Shown one piece after another: positions 17,779-27,750 of a stretch of 64,000 nucleotides of DNA. A program made the translations under genes and the position numbers. The notes below the pieces were generated by a model that saw only the letters and a list, made by a program, of their open reading frames with translations, was not told the origin of the DNA and searched no databases. Every line of letters begins with the position of its first letter. Position 1 is the first letter of the stretch. Source of the DNA: Aquibium carbonis (GTDB lineage: Bacteria; Pseudomonadota; Alphaproteobacteria; Rhizobiales; Rhizobiaceae); the NCBI RefSeq assembly GCF_003970795.1, contig NZ_RWKW01000035.1, positions 62,001 to 126,000 of the forward strand, given 5' to 3'.

Positions 17779-18999
17779 ATGGAAGAGTTTCACAAGACCC
17801 GCAGGCTGCCGCCCTATGTTTTCGAACAGGTGAACCGGCTCAAGGCCTCGGCCCGTTCTCAGGGCGCCGACATCGTCGATCTCGGCATGGGCAATCCGGA
17901 TCTCCCGACCCCGAAGTCGATCGTCGACAAGCTCTGCGACGTGGTGAGGGATCCGCGCACGCATCGCTATTCCTCGTCGCGTGGCATTCCGGGCCTGCGC
18001 CGCGCCCAGGCGAGCTACTATGCCCGCCGCTTCGGCGTGAAGCTCGATCCGGAGCGCCAGGTCGTCGCCACCCTCGGTTCCAAGGAAGGCTTCGCCAACA
18101 TGGCGCAGGCCATCACCGCGCCGGGCGACGTCGTGCTGTGCCCCAATCCGACCTATCCGATCCATGCCTTCGGCTTCATCATGTCGGGCGGTGTGATCCG
18201 GTCGATGCAGGCGGAGCCGGACGACGGCTTCATTCCGGCACTGGAGCGCGGCGTCCGCCATTCCATTCCCAAGCCGCTGGCGCTGATCCTGAACTATCCG
18301 TCCAATCCGACCGCACATGTCGCCTCGCTGGACTTCTACAAGGACGTGGTCGCCTTCGCCAAGAAGAACGAGATCATCATCCTGTCGGATCTCGCCTATG
18401 CCGAGATCTATTTCGACGAGAACAACCCGCCGCCCTCGGTGCTGCAGGTGCCAGGCGCGATGGACGTCGCGGTCGAGTTCACGTCGATGTCGAAGACCTT
18501 CTCCATGCCGGGCTGGCGGATCGGCTTCGCGGTGGGCAACGAGCGCCTGATCGCGGCGCTGACCAGGGTGAAGTCCTACCTCGACTACGGTGCCTTCACG
18601 CCGATCCAGGTGGCGGCGAGCGCGGCGCTCAACGGCGATGGCGCCGACATCGCCGAAGTGCGCGACGTCTATCGCCGGCGCCGCGACGTCATGGTCGACA
18701 GCTTCGCCAAGGCCGGCTGGACCATCCCCGCACCGCAGGCGACGATGTTTGCCTGGGCGCCGATCCCCGAGCCCTTCAGGTCGATCGGCTCGCTCGAATT
18801 CTCCAAGCTCCTCGTCGAGAAGGCCGATGTGGCAGTCGCGCCTGGCATCGGCTTCGGCGAACATGGCGACGACTACGTCCGCCTCGCGCTGGTGGAAAAC
18901 GAGCACCGGATTCGCCAGGCGGCGCGCAACATCAAGCGTTTCCTGTCGACCGCGAGCAAGACGCTCGACAACGTCATCCCGCTCAGCGCGCGCCGCTGA
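17779..18999 (+). CDS. alaC: Class I/II PLP-dependent aminotransferase (AlaC-like)
   Basis: Protein of 406 residues of aminotransferase fold type I. The PLP lysine is in SMSKTFSMPGWRIGF and the substrate/PLP contacts are in NYPSNPTAH and DLAYAEIYF. It is closest to the AlaC/LL-diaminopimelate aminotransferase group, which makes alanine or glutamate from pyruvate/2-oxoglutarate pairs. It lies immediately upstream of homoserine dehydrogenase, an arrangement common in Hyphomicrobiales and suggestive of amino-acid biosynthesis. Confidence 0.9.
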   Translation: MEEFHKTRRLPPYVFEQVNRLKASARSQGADIVDLGMGNPDLPTPKSIVDKLCDVVRDPRTHRYSSSRGIPGLRRAQASYYARRFGVKLDPERQVVATLGSKEGFANMAQAITAPGDVVLCPNPTYPIHAFGFIMSGGVIRSMQAEPDDGFIPALERGVRHSIPKPLALILNYPSNPTAHVASLDFYKDVVAFAKKNEIIILSDLAYAEIYFDENNPPPSVLQVPGAMDVAVEFTSMSKTFSMPGWRIGFAVGNERLIAALTRVKSYLDYGAFTPIQVAASAALNGDGADIAEVRDVYRRRRDVMVDSFAKAGWTIPAPQATMFAWAPIPEPFRSIGSLEFSKLLVEKADVAVAPGIGFGEHGDDYVRLALVENEHRIRQAARNIKRFLSTASKTLDNVIPLSARR

Positions 19000-19082
19000 G
19001 CTAGTCATCGACTTGCTGCCCGGCGCAAGGCCGCTGGGCTATCTTACATCTTGTAGAACGCGTTCAGGAGGGGTCCGGAACC

Positions 19083-20395
19083 ATGGGCGAAGCATTGCGT
19101 GTCGGGATTGCCGGCCTTGGAACCGTGGGCGCCTCCGTCGTCCGCGTCCTCACCGAGAAGGCGGGCGAACTGACGCGCCAGTGCGGTCGCGAGACCGGGT
19201 TGCGGCCGTCAGCGCCCGCGACCGGTCCAAGGATCGCGGCATCGCGCTCGATGGCGTCGCCTGGTTCGACGACCCGGTGGAGCTCGCCCGCAAGGCTGAC
19301 ATCGACGTCGTCGTCGAACTGATCGGCGGCGACGAAGGCCCCGCCAAGGCCGTGGTGAAGGCGGCGCTCGAGGCCGGTCGTCACGTCGTCACCGCCAACA
19401 AGGCGCTTTTGGCGGCGCATGGCCTGTCGCTGGCCGAGGCGGCCGAGAAGAAGGGCGTGCTCCTCAACTACGAGGCGGCGGTGGCCGGCGGCATACCGGT
19501 CATCAAGACGATGCGCGAATCGCTCGCCGGCAACTCGATCAGCCGCGTGTTCGGCATCCTGAACGGCACCTGCAACTACATCCTGACGCGGATGGAGCAC
19601 GAGGGCATCTCGTTTTCCGACTGCCTGGCGGATGCGCAGCGCCTGGGCTACGCCGAGGCGGATCCGACCTTCGACATCGAGGGGCACGACACGGCGCACA
19701 AGCTGTCCATCCTGACCAGCCTGGCCTTCGGCACCCGCATCGCGCCGGGCGCCATCTACATGGAGGGCATCTCCAACATCACCCAGGCCGACATCCGCGC
19801 GGCGGCCGAGCTTGGATACCGTATCAAGCTTCTGGGCGTCGCCCAGCGCACCGACAGCGGAATCGAGCAGCGTGTTCACCCCACCATGGTGCCGACCGCA
19901 TCGGTGATCGCGCAGGTTCACGGCGTCACCAACGCGGTGGCGATCGAGACCGACATCCTGGGCGAGCTGCTGCTGTCGGGCCCCGGGGCGGGCGGCAACG
20001 CAACGGCGTCCGCCGTGATCGGCGACATCGCAGACATCGCCAAGAGCCGGCCGGGCTTCCAGCACGGGCCGGTGTTCGGTCGTCCGGTGAAGGAGCTCGC
20101 CCCCTACAAGAAGGCCGGCATCCGCGCCCATGCCGGCGGCTATTTCATCCGCCTGACCGTGCATGACCGCATCGGGGTCTTCGCCGCCATCGCCAAGCGG
20201 ATGGCCGACAACGACATTTCGCTGGAATCGATCGTCCAGCATGCCGGCGCTGACGACGGCGATGACCGCAAGACGGTCATCCTGATCACGCATGAGACCA
20301 CGGAAGCCGCGGTTCGCAAGGCCGTCGAGGGGATCACCAAGGACGGCCATCTCATCGACAAGGCGCAGGTCATCCGCATCGAACGGGCTGCCTGA
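19083..20395 (+). pseudogene. hom: Homoserine dehydrogenase, interrupted by a one-base frameshift
   Basis: The product would reduce aspartate semialdehyde to homoserine for threonine and methionine synthesis. The first 39 codons from the ATG at 19083 encode the NAD-binding start (RVGIAGLGTVGASVVRVL). Near 19197-19199 (a run of GGG) the frame is lost; adding one G restores VAAVSARDRS and the entire remaining protein: TANKALL, GILNGTCNYILTRM and a C-terminal ACT domain (GYFIRLTVHDRIGVFAAI). The corrected length is 437 residues. Because the gene is normally needed for growth and the rest is intact, a sequencing error in the G-run is as likely as a real mutation. Confidence 0.9.
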
Positions 20396-20401
20396 CGCGC
20401 C

Positions 20402-21157
20402 TCACCGGATCCCCGCATCGCGGACCGCCGGCAGACGGGACCGGCTGACGGGCAGTTCCGTTCCGTCCGAAAGCCGCAGCATCGTGCGGTCGCCCCGCCG
20501 CACGCAGTCGCGGATCGCCTCGCGCGCCACCCAGTGCGAGCGGTGGACCTGCAGCCCTTCGACCCCGCCGGTCTCGGCCATGGCGTCGGACAGCCGCATC
20601 AGCACGAGATGCGCGCCCTTGTCGGTCACCACCTCCACATAGTGGTCCTGCATGGACAGGCGGTGTAGCCGCCCGCGCAGCGCGACCGGAAGGCGGTCGA
20701 GCAGCGGCGGCCGTTCCGGCGCCGACGGTTGCCGCACTGCCGGTGTCTCCAGGGTCAGCGCAAAGCCGGTGACGACCGCCGAGCCCACCGCGGTGACGAC
20801 CGCCACGTAGGCAAGCAGGGTCAAGAACGCCATCCCGCCGCCGGGGAAGAGCCACAGATTGGCGAGCCAGACGAGCGCGGCGACGGGAACGCCGGCCAGA
20901 ATGCCGAACGCGCCGTCGCGCAGAGCCGTTCGCCGCGTTCCGGGAAAGAGCCCGTTGAGCAGGGTCGCCACCAGAAACGCGGTCAGGTATGTCGCGATCG
21001 CGATCACCGTCCAGTAGGAGAGGCGGGCGGGCAGCCGCAGGGACTCGTAGGTGCCGAAAGGGCCTGCGAGCCCGAGCACGAGCCCGCCCGCGGCGAGCGC
21101 CGACCACATGAGCGGCGAGCGCAGCGCCGCCTGCATTTCGCGCATCGTGAACTGCAC
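20402..21157 (-). CDS. Membrane-bound LytTR-family DNA-binding regulator
   Basis: Protein of about 251 residues. About four hydrophobic segments occupy the N-terminal half. The C-terminal 100 residues are a LytTR DNA-binding domain (MQDHYVEVVTDKGAHLVLMR, then HRSHWVAREAI). No receiver domain is present, so this is a one-component membrane-tethered regulator. The start is uncertain: GTG 21157, ATG 21145 and ATG 21244 are all in frame. It converges on hom and diverges from the DUF2306 membrane protein gene, a plausible target. Confidence 0.8.
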   Translation of the reverse strand: MQFTMREMQAALRSPLMWSALAAGGLVLGLAGPFGTYESLRLPARLSYWTVIAIATYLTAFLVATLLNGLFPGTRRTALRDGAFGILAGVPVAALVWLANLWLFPGGGMAFLTLLAYVAVVTAVGSAVVTGFALTLETPAVRQPSAPERPPLLDRLPVALRGRLHRLSMQDHYVEVVTDKGAHLVLMRLSDAMAETGGVEGLQVHRSHWVAREAIRDCVRRGDRTMLRLSDGTELPVSRSRLPAVRDAGIR

Positions 21158-21280
21158 GATCCCGTCCTTCACAAATACCGTCCTTCCGTCTGCGAAGTCG
21201 CCCTTGAGAAACAGCACCGGCCGGGGCCAGGTCAAGCCGCGCATCCGCGCACTCCGCAATCGACAGCCTTGGGACGGATC

Positions 21281-21793
21281 ATGACCTTCGAACCGCTCAT
21301 CCACACGACGCTCGCCATCCAGGTCCACACGCTGGCCGCCATCCTCGCCTTCCTCCTCGGCGGCATCGTCCTGTTCCGCCGCAAGGGCGACCGGCTCCAC
21401 CGCCTCGGTGGTCGGATCTGGGTGGGGCTGATGATGGTCGTCGCCGCCACATCCTTCTTCATACACGCGATCGGCCTTGTCGGCATCTGGAGCCCGATCC
21501 ACCTGATCTCGGTCGCGACCTTCTGGCTGATGGCGCGCGGCGTCTGGCTCGCGCGCGCCGGCCGCGTCTCAGACCACCGCGCCATGATGCAGCAGACCTA
21601 TCTCGGCGCGCTGGTCGTGGCCGGCGCATTCACCTTCTGGCCCGGCCGCATCATGCACGCCGTCTTCTTCGAAGGGCCGCATCCGTGGATCGGAGGCGCT
21701 GCTGCGGCAGCGCTCGTCGCGGGGATCGCATTCCTGATGCGCCGGATGGTGCTCGAAGGCCGCAGCCGCCGGCGCGCGGTCCCCGCGACCTGA
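21281..21793 (+). CDS. DUF2306 family membrane protein
   Basis: Protein of 170 residues with four or five hydrophobic segments. The family-like features are HTTLAIQVHTLAAILAFLLG and the charged loop FRRKGDRLHRLGGRIWV. Function of the family is unknown. It is divergent from the LytTR regulator with about 120 bases between them, so co-regulation is plausible but unproven. Confidence 0.8.
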   Translation: MTFEPLIHTTLAIQVHTLAAILAFLLGGIVLFRRKGDRLHRLGGRIWVGLMMVVAATSFFIHAIGLVGIWSPIHLISVATFWLMARGVWLARAGRVSDHRAMMQQTYLGALVVAGAFTFWPGRIMHAVFFEGPHPWIGGAAAAALVAGIAFLMRRMVLEGRSRRRAVPAT

Positions 21794-21931
21794 CGCGGGA
21801 GCAAAACAGAGGGAAAGCATTCAATCGATTCATCCCCGGCGCGGCTCAACTATCCGCGCTGCAAGCCCTTGCCGCGCCGGGATGGCTTTGACAAAAGGAG
21901 ACGCCTTCAAACTGCTCGCAGGAAAGCCCCC

Positions 21932-22909
21932 ATGGCAAAGACCGCGTCGACCGGCCTCGATCGAATTCTGACCCTCGAACTGGTCCGGGTGACCGAGCGC
22001 GCCGCCGTGGCCGCCGCCCGTTTGCGCGGACGCGGCGACGAGAAGGCTGCGGATCAGGTTGCCGTCGATGCCATGCGTTCAGAGCTCAATCGTCTCCCCA
22101 TTCGCGGCACCGTGGTGATCGGCGAAGGCGAGCGTGACGAGGCGCCGATGCTCTATATCGGCGAGGAAGTGGGACTGGGCGACGGACCCGAGGTCGACAT
22201 CGCGCTCGATCCGCTGGAAGGCACCACGATCTGCGCCAAGAACCTGCCGAACTCGCTGGCGGTGATCGCCATCGCCGAGAAGGGCAGCCTGCTCTATGCG
22301 CCTGACGTCTACATGGACAAGATCGCGATCGGGCCCGGCTATCCGGCAGGCGTCATCGACATCGACGCGCCGGCGATCGAAAACCTCGAGAACGTGGCCA
22401 GGGCGAAAGGCGTCTCCGTTGCCGAGATCACCGCCTGCATTCTCGACCGCCCGCGCCATGCCCGCCTCATCGAGGAAGTGCGCTCGACCGGCGCGGCCAT
22501 CCGCCTGATCGGCGACGGCGACGTGGCGGGCGTGATCCACACCACCGATCCCGACGAGACCGGCATCGACATCTATCTTGGCATCGGCGGCGCGCCCGAG
22601 GGCGTTCTGGCAGCGGCGGCGTTGCGCTGCATCGGCGGCCAGATGCAGGGACGGCTCCAGCTCAACACCGACGAGAAGGTGGCCCGGGCTGCCAAGATGG
22701 GCATTTCCGATCCCACCAAGGTCTACCAGATGGACGAGATGGCCCGAGGCGACGTGCTCTTCGCTGCCACCGGCGTGACCGACGGCAATCTGCTTGCGGG
22801 CGTCAAGTTCGCGCGCGACTACATCCAGACCCACACGATCGTCATGCGGTCGTCGTCGCTGACGGTGCGCGAGATCAAGGCCAAGCACCAGGACATGGAC
22901 AAGTTCTGA
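21932..22909 (+). CDS. glpX: Class II fructose-1,6-bisphosphatase
   Basis: Enzyme of 325 residues that hydrolyses fructose-1,6-bisphosphate in gluconeogenesis. The metal-binding signature segments VIGEGERDEAPML and DIALDPLEGTTICA are intact. The ATG at 21932 with AGGAAAG upstream gives the expected N-terminus; a longer in-frame start at 21869 has no supporting site. recJ follows in the same direction. Confidence 0.95.
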   Translation: MAKTASTGLDRILTLELVRVTERAAVAAARLRGRGDEKAADQVAVDAMRSELNRLPIRGTVVIGEGERDEAPMLYIGEEVGLGDGPEVDIALDPLEGTTICAKNLPNSLAVIAIAEKGSLLYAPDVYMDKIAIGPGYPAGVIDIDAPAIENLENVARAKGVSVAEITACILDRPRHARLIEEVRSTGAAIRLIGDGDVAGVIHTTDPDETGIDIYLGIGGAPEGVLAAAALRCIGGQMQGRLQLNTDEKVARAAKMGISDPTKVYQMDEMARGDVLFAATGVTDGNLLAGVKFARDYIQTHTIVMRSSSLTVREIKAKHQDMDKF

Positions 22910-22993
22910 GCGCGTTCGGGCTTTGCAGGGCAGGGGGTGCAGGCGCTATCCTGCCGGTCATGAAGACACCGTTTCCAACGGACGCCGTCTGAC

Positions 22994-24769
22994 GTGCGCC
23001 CGTTCCTCGACATACGCCGCTCCGCAAGCGGTCTGGCCTGGGTTCACCGGCTGACGGAACGCGACGAGAATGTCGCGCTGACGATCTCCCAGAACCACGG
23101 CCTGCCGGACATCGTCGCTCGGGTTCTGGCGGGCCGTGGCATCGACGCCGACGCTGCGCAGCGCTTTCTCGATCCGTCGATCCGCGATCTCCTACCCGAC
23201 CCGGCGTCATTGACCGACATGGACAAGGCAGCCGCGCGTATCGCCCATTCGATTCAGCGCGGGGAACGGGTCGCGATCTTCGGCGACTACGACGTCGATG
23301 GCGCGGCCTCGTCAGCGCTGATGAAGCGCGTGCTGGACCACTACCGGGTGCCCAACGAAATCTACATTCCCGACCGGATCTTCGAGGGGTACGGACCCAA
23401 TCCCGATGCGATGCGCGAGCTGGTCGCGAAGGGCGCGCGGCTGATCGTGACGGTCGATTGCGGCACCAACAGCGCGGCATCCATCGAGGCCGCGAACCAG
23501 GCCGGCGCCGATGTCGTGGTGATCGATCACCACCAGGTCGGCGGACCGCTACCGAACGCGCTGGCGATCGTGAACCCAAACCGGGACGACGATCTGTCCG
23601 GACAGGGGCATCTCTGCGCGGCGGGCGTGGTGTTCCTGACCCTCGTGCAGGTCTTGAAAGTTCTCAGGCAACGCGCTGTTTCGATTCGTCCGCCCGACCT
23701 CCTAGGCCTGCTCGATCTCGTGGCGCTCGCCACCGTTTGCGACGTCGTCCCGTTGACGGGCGTCAACCGCGCTTTCGTCGTCAAGGGACTGGTCGCCGCG
23801 CGCCACATGCAAAATCCGGGACTGGCGGCGCTTCAGCGAGTGGCCCGGATCGGTGAGCCCATCAATACGTTCCATCTCGGCTTCCTGATCGGCCCGCGTA
23901 TCAATGCCGGCGGACGCATCGGCGACGCGGCGCTGGGCGCGCGATTGCTTGCGACGGACGACCCGGTCGAAGCGCAGTCGATTGCCGAGACGCTCGACCG
24001 CCTGAACCAGGAACGCCAGGCGATGGAGAAGGCGATGCTGGAGGAAGCGCGAGCCGAGGCCGATGCGGAACTGATGCGCGGGAAGGGCCCTGCCGTCATC
24101 CTGACGGCGAGCGATCACTGGCATCCCGGCATCGTCGGGTTGCTGGCCTCGCGCCTGAAGGACCATGGGCGCCGGCCCGCCTTCGCCATCGCGTTCAACG
24201 CCAACGGCATCGGCACGGGTTCCGGCCGGTCGATCCCCGGCCTCGACCTCGGTCGGCTGGTGCGCGAGGCGGTGGAGCGCGGGCTGCTGGTGAAGGGGGG
24301 CGGACACGCGATGGCTGCGGGCATCACCGTCGAGCGGTCCAAGCTGGGCGCCCTGCGGGCCTTTTTCGAGGAGACCGCTTCCGACGAGGTGTTCCGGCTG
24401 CGCGATGCGGAAACGCTCAAGATCGATGCCGCGCTGATGGCAGAAGGCGCGAACCTCAGGCTGCTCGACGTTCTGGAGCGAGCGGGTCCCTTCGGCGCTG
24501 GTCATTCGCAACCGCTCTTCGTCCTGCCGCGTCACGAGATCGTCCGGGTGCGGCCCGTCGGAACGGGCCATTTGCGCGTAGACCTGAAGTCTGGCAGCGG
24601 CGGGAGCGTGCAGGCGATGGCATTTCGAAGCGCCGAGACGGAACTCGGGAACTTCCTGCTCAAGCAGCAGGGGCGAACCGTGCATGTCGCGGGATCGATT
24701 TCCGCCAACTACTGGAACGGTTCGAAATCCGTCCAGTTCAGACTGGTGGACGCCGCGCTTGCCGGCTAG
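22994..24769 (+). CDS. recJ: Single-stranded-DNA-specific exonuclease RecJ
   Basis: Protein of 591 residues. DHH-family motifs are present in order: FGDYDVDG, TVDCGTN, VIDHHQVG, then DHHA1 GGGHAMAAG and a C-terminal OB-like domain. It digests single-stranded DNA 5'-3' in recombination and mismatch repair. The GTG at 22994 gives a normal N-terminus; a short upstream frame from ATG 22961 closes before it. Confidence 0.95.
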   Translation: MRPFLDIRRSASGLAWVHRLTERDENVALTISQNHGLPDIVARVLAGRGIDADAAQRFLDPSIRDLLPDPASLTDMDKAAARIAHSIQRGERVAIFGDYDVDGAASSALMKRVLDHYRVPNEIYIPDRIFEGYGPNPDAMRELVAKGARLIVTVDCGTNSAASIEAANQAGADVVVIDHHQVGGPLPNALAIVNPNRDDDLSGQGHLCAAGVVFLTLVQVLKVLRQRAVSIRPPDLLGLLDLVALATVCDVVPLTGVNRAFVVKGLVAARHMQNPGLAALQRVARIGEPINTFHLGFLIGPRINAGGRIGDAALGARLLATDDPVEAQSIAETLDRLNQERQAMEKAMLEEARAEADAELMRGKGPAVILTASDHWHPGIVGLLASRLKDHGRRPAFAIAFNANGIGTGSGRSIPGLDLGRLVREAVERGLLVKGGGHAMAAGITVERSKLGALRAFFEETASDEVFRLRDAETLKIDAALMAEGANLRLLDVLERAGPFGAGHSQPLFVLPRHEIVRVRPVGTGHLRVDLKSGSGGSVQAMAFRSAETELGNFLLKQQGRTVHVAGSISANYWNGSKSVQFRLVDAALAG

Positions 24770-24790
24770 CCGAGCCGGACCGGCATCAGG

Positions 24791-25762
24791 TCAGACCATG
24801 ACGGTCTGAAGCCGTTTCAGTTCATTGATGTTGGCGACAGTCGCCTCGTATCCGAGGCGGATCGCCTCGTCGGCGCGATGGAATTCGGTGAGCCCGATGT
24901 GCCCGAGCTTCGGCTGCAGCGACATGTCGGGCGGATCGCCGGCCAGCCGCGCGCGCGAAATGCGATCCTGGATGATGTTGAAGGCCTCGACCATGACGCC
25001 GGTGATGCCGAGCTTGGACTCCCGTTCGCGGACCTGAGTTTCCGCGCGGGTCGGGCGCGGCGCGTCCTTTTCGACCAGCAGTTCGCCGGCCGAATGCCGG
25101 ATCACGGCGGCGCGGCCGAACAGGTCGTAGTGCAGGTTCACCGCAACCACGAGAGGCTGCTCATAAGCGCGGCAGACCGAGACGGGCACCGGGTTGACCA
25201 GCGCGCCGTCGACCAGGACGCGCTTGTTGGCCGTGACGGGTTCGAACACGCCGGGAAGCGCGTAGGACGCCCGCATGGCGGTGATCAGGCTGCCGCTGGA
25301 CAGCCAGATCTCGTGGCCAGTGCGGATTTCGGCCGCCACGCAGACGAAGGGCTTCGGCAGGTCGGAGAAGGTCAGCCCGTTCATGTGCTCCTTCAGCCGG
25401 GCGGTCAGCTTGATCCCGCTCAGCAGGCCGGACCCACCAAGGTGAAAATCGAGCAGGCCGAAGATGCGGCGCTTGGTCAGACCGCGAGCGAACTCTTCGA
25501 GCTCGTCCAGTTTTCCAGCCAGGTAGCAGCCGCCGACGAGCGCACCGATGGACGTGCCGGCAATCATGTTGATCGGGATTCGAGCCTCGTCGAGCGCCCT
25601 CAGCACGCCGATGTGAGCCCAGCCGCGTGCGGCTCCGCCGCCGAGCGCCAAAGCAATGCCGTTCTCCGGGCCATGCTCGGGTTGCGCCGGCGTCGGCACG
25701 AAAGGCGGCTCGGCCTCGTCACGCATCTCTTGCCTGCCACGAAGGGGAGCCCAATCGAGCAT
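24791..25762 (-). CDS. Patatin-like phospholipase family protein (RssA/NTE type)
   Basis: Protein of 323 residues. The oxyanion-hole motif GGGAARGWAHIG, nucleophile motif GTSIG and catalytic DGA (LVDGALVNP) identify a patatin-fold serine hydrolase with Ser-Asp dyad. The C-terminal 90 residues are specific to the bacterial RssA group. Lipid acyl hydrolase activity is expected; the natural substrate is unknown. The ATG at 25762 follows GGGAGGGAAGG closely; an ATG at 25726 is possible. Confidence 0.9.
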   Translation of the reverse strand: MLDWAPLRGRQEMRDEAEPPFVPTPAQPEHGPENGIALALGGGAARGWAHIGVLRALDEARIPINMIAGTSIGALVGGCYLAGKLDELEEFARGLTKRRIFGLLDFHLGGSGLLSGIKLTARLKEHMNGLTFSDLPKPFVCVAAEIRTGHEIWLSSGSLITAMRASYALPGVFEPVTANKRVLVDGALVNPVPVSVCRAYEQPLVVAVNLHYDLFGRAAVIRHSAGELLVEKDAPRPTRAETQVRERESKLGITGVMVEAFNIIQDRISRARLAGDPPDMSLQPKLGHIGLTEFHRADEAIRLGYEATVANINELKRLQTVMV

Positions 25763-25920
25763 CCTTCCCTCCCTTGAACTCCCTGGCTCGCAAGATACGC
25801 CGAACACCTGTCGAAAACATGAATCGCCCGTTCATCGATTGGTAGGATTCGATCCCGATTCCCGCCCGACCCTACTACGGCCTCGATGAGAGCGGCATTC
25901 ACGGTTCGGTCAGGATGGGA

Positions 25921-26376
25921 TCACGACTTGCCGTAGACGTCGTGAGGGGAAAACAGCGGCTCGCTGCCATCCGACACGAGAATGGCACCCGCTCCCGACA
26001 AGGCGACGTCACGATAAAAGCAGGATCGGCGGCCGGTGTGGCAGGTCGCGCGGTCGCCGCCGACCACGACCGACAGCCAGATGGCGTCCTGATCGCAATC
26101 GGTCTTCATGGCGACCACGCGCTGCATGTTTCCGGACGTCTCGCCCTTCTTCCACAGGCTGTTGCGGGAGCGGGACCAGTAATGCGCGATACCGGTTTCG
26201 AGTGTGAGAGCGAGGGCCTCGCCGTTCATGTGCGCCACCATGAGCAGCACGCCGTCCTCCGCGTCGGTCACTACGGCGGTCACGAGGCCGGCGGCGTCGA
26301 AGCGCGGGGTGAAGACCGCGCCTTCTTCGAGCGCGGCCTTGTCAGCAGGAAGTGGAGGAAACTCGTTCGGGGCCAT
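25921..26376 (-). CDS. hisI: Phosphoribosyl-AMP cyclohydrolase
   Basis: Protein of 151 residues catalysing the third step of histidine biosynthesis, ring opening of phosphoribosyl-AMP. Family motifs [21 protein letters not shown] and [11 protein letters not shown] carry the zinc and magnesium ligands. No HisE domain is fused, the usual state in alphaproteobacteria. It is downstream of folE in the same direction with a gap of 33 bases. Confidence 0.96.
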   Translation of the reverse strand: MAPNEFPPLPADKAALEEGAVFTPRFDAAGLVTAVVTDAEDGVLLMVAHMNGEALALTLETGIAHYWSRSRNSLWKKGETSGNMQRVVAMKTDCDQDAIWLSVVVGGDRATCHTGRRSCFYRDVALSGAGAILVSDGSEPLFSPHDVYGKS

Positions 26377-26409
26377 ACCAGTCCATCTTTCGTGGCCGGC
26401 AGGCAGGTA

Positions 26410-27048
26410 TCAGCCCTTGGCGCCGGCACGCAGCAACGTCATGAAGCGCACCTGTTCTTCGGGATGGTCGCGAAAGGTGCCGGTGAAGGTCGAGGTCAGG
26501 GTGGAAGACCCCTGCATGCGAATGCCGCGCATGGCCATGCACATGTGCTCGGCCTCGATGATCACGGCAACGCCGCGGGGATTTAGCACGTCCTGGATCG
26601 TGCCTGCAATCTGCGCGGTCATCGCTTCCTGCGTCTGCAGGCGCTGGGCGAAGATTTCCACCACGCGCGCCACCTTGGACAGCCCGACCACCTTGCCGTC
26701 CGGCAGGTAGCCGACATGGGCCTTGCCGATGATCGGCACCATGTGGTGCTCGCAATGCGAATGGAAGGTGATGTCCCGGATGAGGACCATGTCATCGAAA
26801 CCGGCGACCTCCTCGAAGGTCCGGCCCAGTTCGTCGGCCGGATCCTTGTCGTATCCCGAGAACATTTCGCGGTAGGCCTTCGCAACCCGCTTCGGCGTGT
26901 CGAGCAGGCCTTCGCGTGACGGATCTTCGCCGATCCATCGCAAAAGCGTGTTGACCGCAGATTCCACTTCCGTCTGCGACGGACGCTCGGTCACGGGCAG
27001 CGGGGGCTTGGTGGCAAAGGTTTCCAACTTCTTGACGATGGCATCCAT
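26410..27048 (-). CDS. folE: GTP cyclohydrolase I
   Basis: Protein of 212 residues making dihydroneopterin triphosphate from GTP at the entry to folate biosynthesis. Zinc-binding [11 protein letters not shown], the [10 protein letters not shown] helix and the second zinc cysteine in [11 protein letters not shown] are present, so this is the zinc-dependent type IA enzyme. ATG 27048 with GGGAGA upstream gives the expected start. Confidence 0.96.
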   Translation of the reverse strand: MDAIVKKLETFATKPPLPVTERPSQTEVESAVNTLLRWIGEDPSREGLLDTPKRVAKAYREMFSGYDKDPADELGRTFEEVAGFDDMVLIRDITFHSHCEHHMVPIIGKAHVGYLPDGKVVGLSKVARVVEIFAQRLQTQEAMTAQIAGTIQDVLNPRGVAVIIEAEHMCMAMRGIRMQGSSTLTSTFTGTFRDHPEEQVRFMTLLRAGAKG

Positions 27049-27288
27049 GAAAAGTGTCTCCCGTAGTTCCCCCATTTACGGGGAAACGAGTTGAACGGAC
27101 CACAGCCTTTTCAGGGAAGAACGGGAAATTCCGATGCGTGCCCGAAAACGGCGTCAGGCTTCCAGACAGCGCGATGCGGTGCATCTTGCCGCCCGAGGGC
27201 CACGCCCCCTATATATTGGGTCGACCTATCAAATGAAAGAAGGCAGCGCGAAACGCTTTGTCCTTCTGTCCGCGACGATCGGAAAACG

Positions 27289-27735
27289 ATGATCGACGAT
27301 GTCTACAATGCGAAGATTCTCGGATTTGCCGGGAACATTCCGCGGATCGGGCGGCTGGCCGAACCGGACGCGACCGCGACGGCGCATTCGAAGCTTTGCG
27401 GTTCCACCGTGACGGTCGATCTGAAGATGGCCGACGGCGCGGTGACCGACTTCGCCCACGACGTGAAGGCCTGCGCTCTCGGCCAGGCCTCGTCGTCCAT
27501 CATGGCCAGTCAGATTGTCGGCGCCACCGCCGCCGAGCTGCGCGAAGCGAGGGAAACCGTGCGCCGGATGCTGAAGGAGAATGGCCAGCCGCCCGAAGGC
27601 CGCTTCGAGGACATGAAGTACCTGGAGCCGGTGCGCGAGTACAAGGCCCGTCACGCCTCGACGCTTCTGACCTTCGATGCCGTCGTCGACGCGGTCGGCC
27701 AGATCGAGAAGCGCCACGCCGAAGCGGCGGCCTGA
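27289..27735 (+). CDS. IscU/NifU-N-like iron-sulfur scaffold protein
   Basis: Protein of 148 residues with the IscU-like fold. Two of the usual cluster cysteines are present in HSKLCGST and KACALGQASSS. At the third site the sequence is ARHASTLL, where IscU has His-Cys, so the third cysteine is replaced by alanine. It may bind a cluster differently or have another role. It is divergent from folE and followed by the toxin-antitoxin pair. Confidence 0.85.
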   Translation: MIDDVYNAKILGFAGNIPRIGRLAEPDATATAHSKLCGSTVTVDLKMADGAVTDFAHDVKACALGQASSSIMASQIVGATAAELREARETVRRMLKENGQPPEGRFEDMKYLEPVREYKARHASTLLTFDAVVDAVGQIEKRHAEAAA

Positions 27736-27750
27736 ACGAAAGGGAGACGC

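Noticed and set aside
22961-22993. A short ATG frame just before recJ
   Set aside because: Only ten codons, closing one base before the GTG of recJ; no evidence of a leader peptide.
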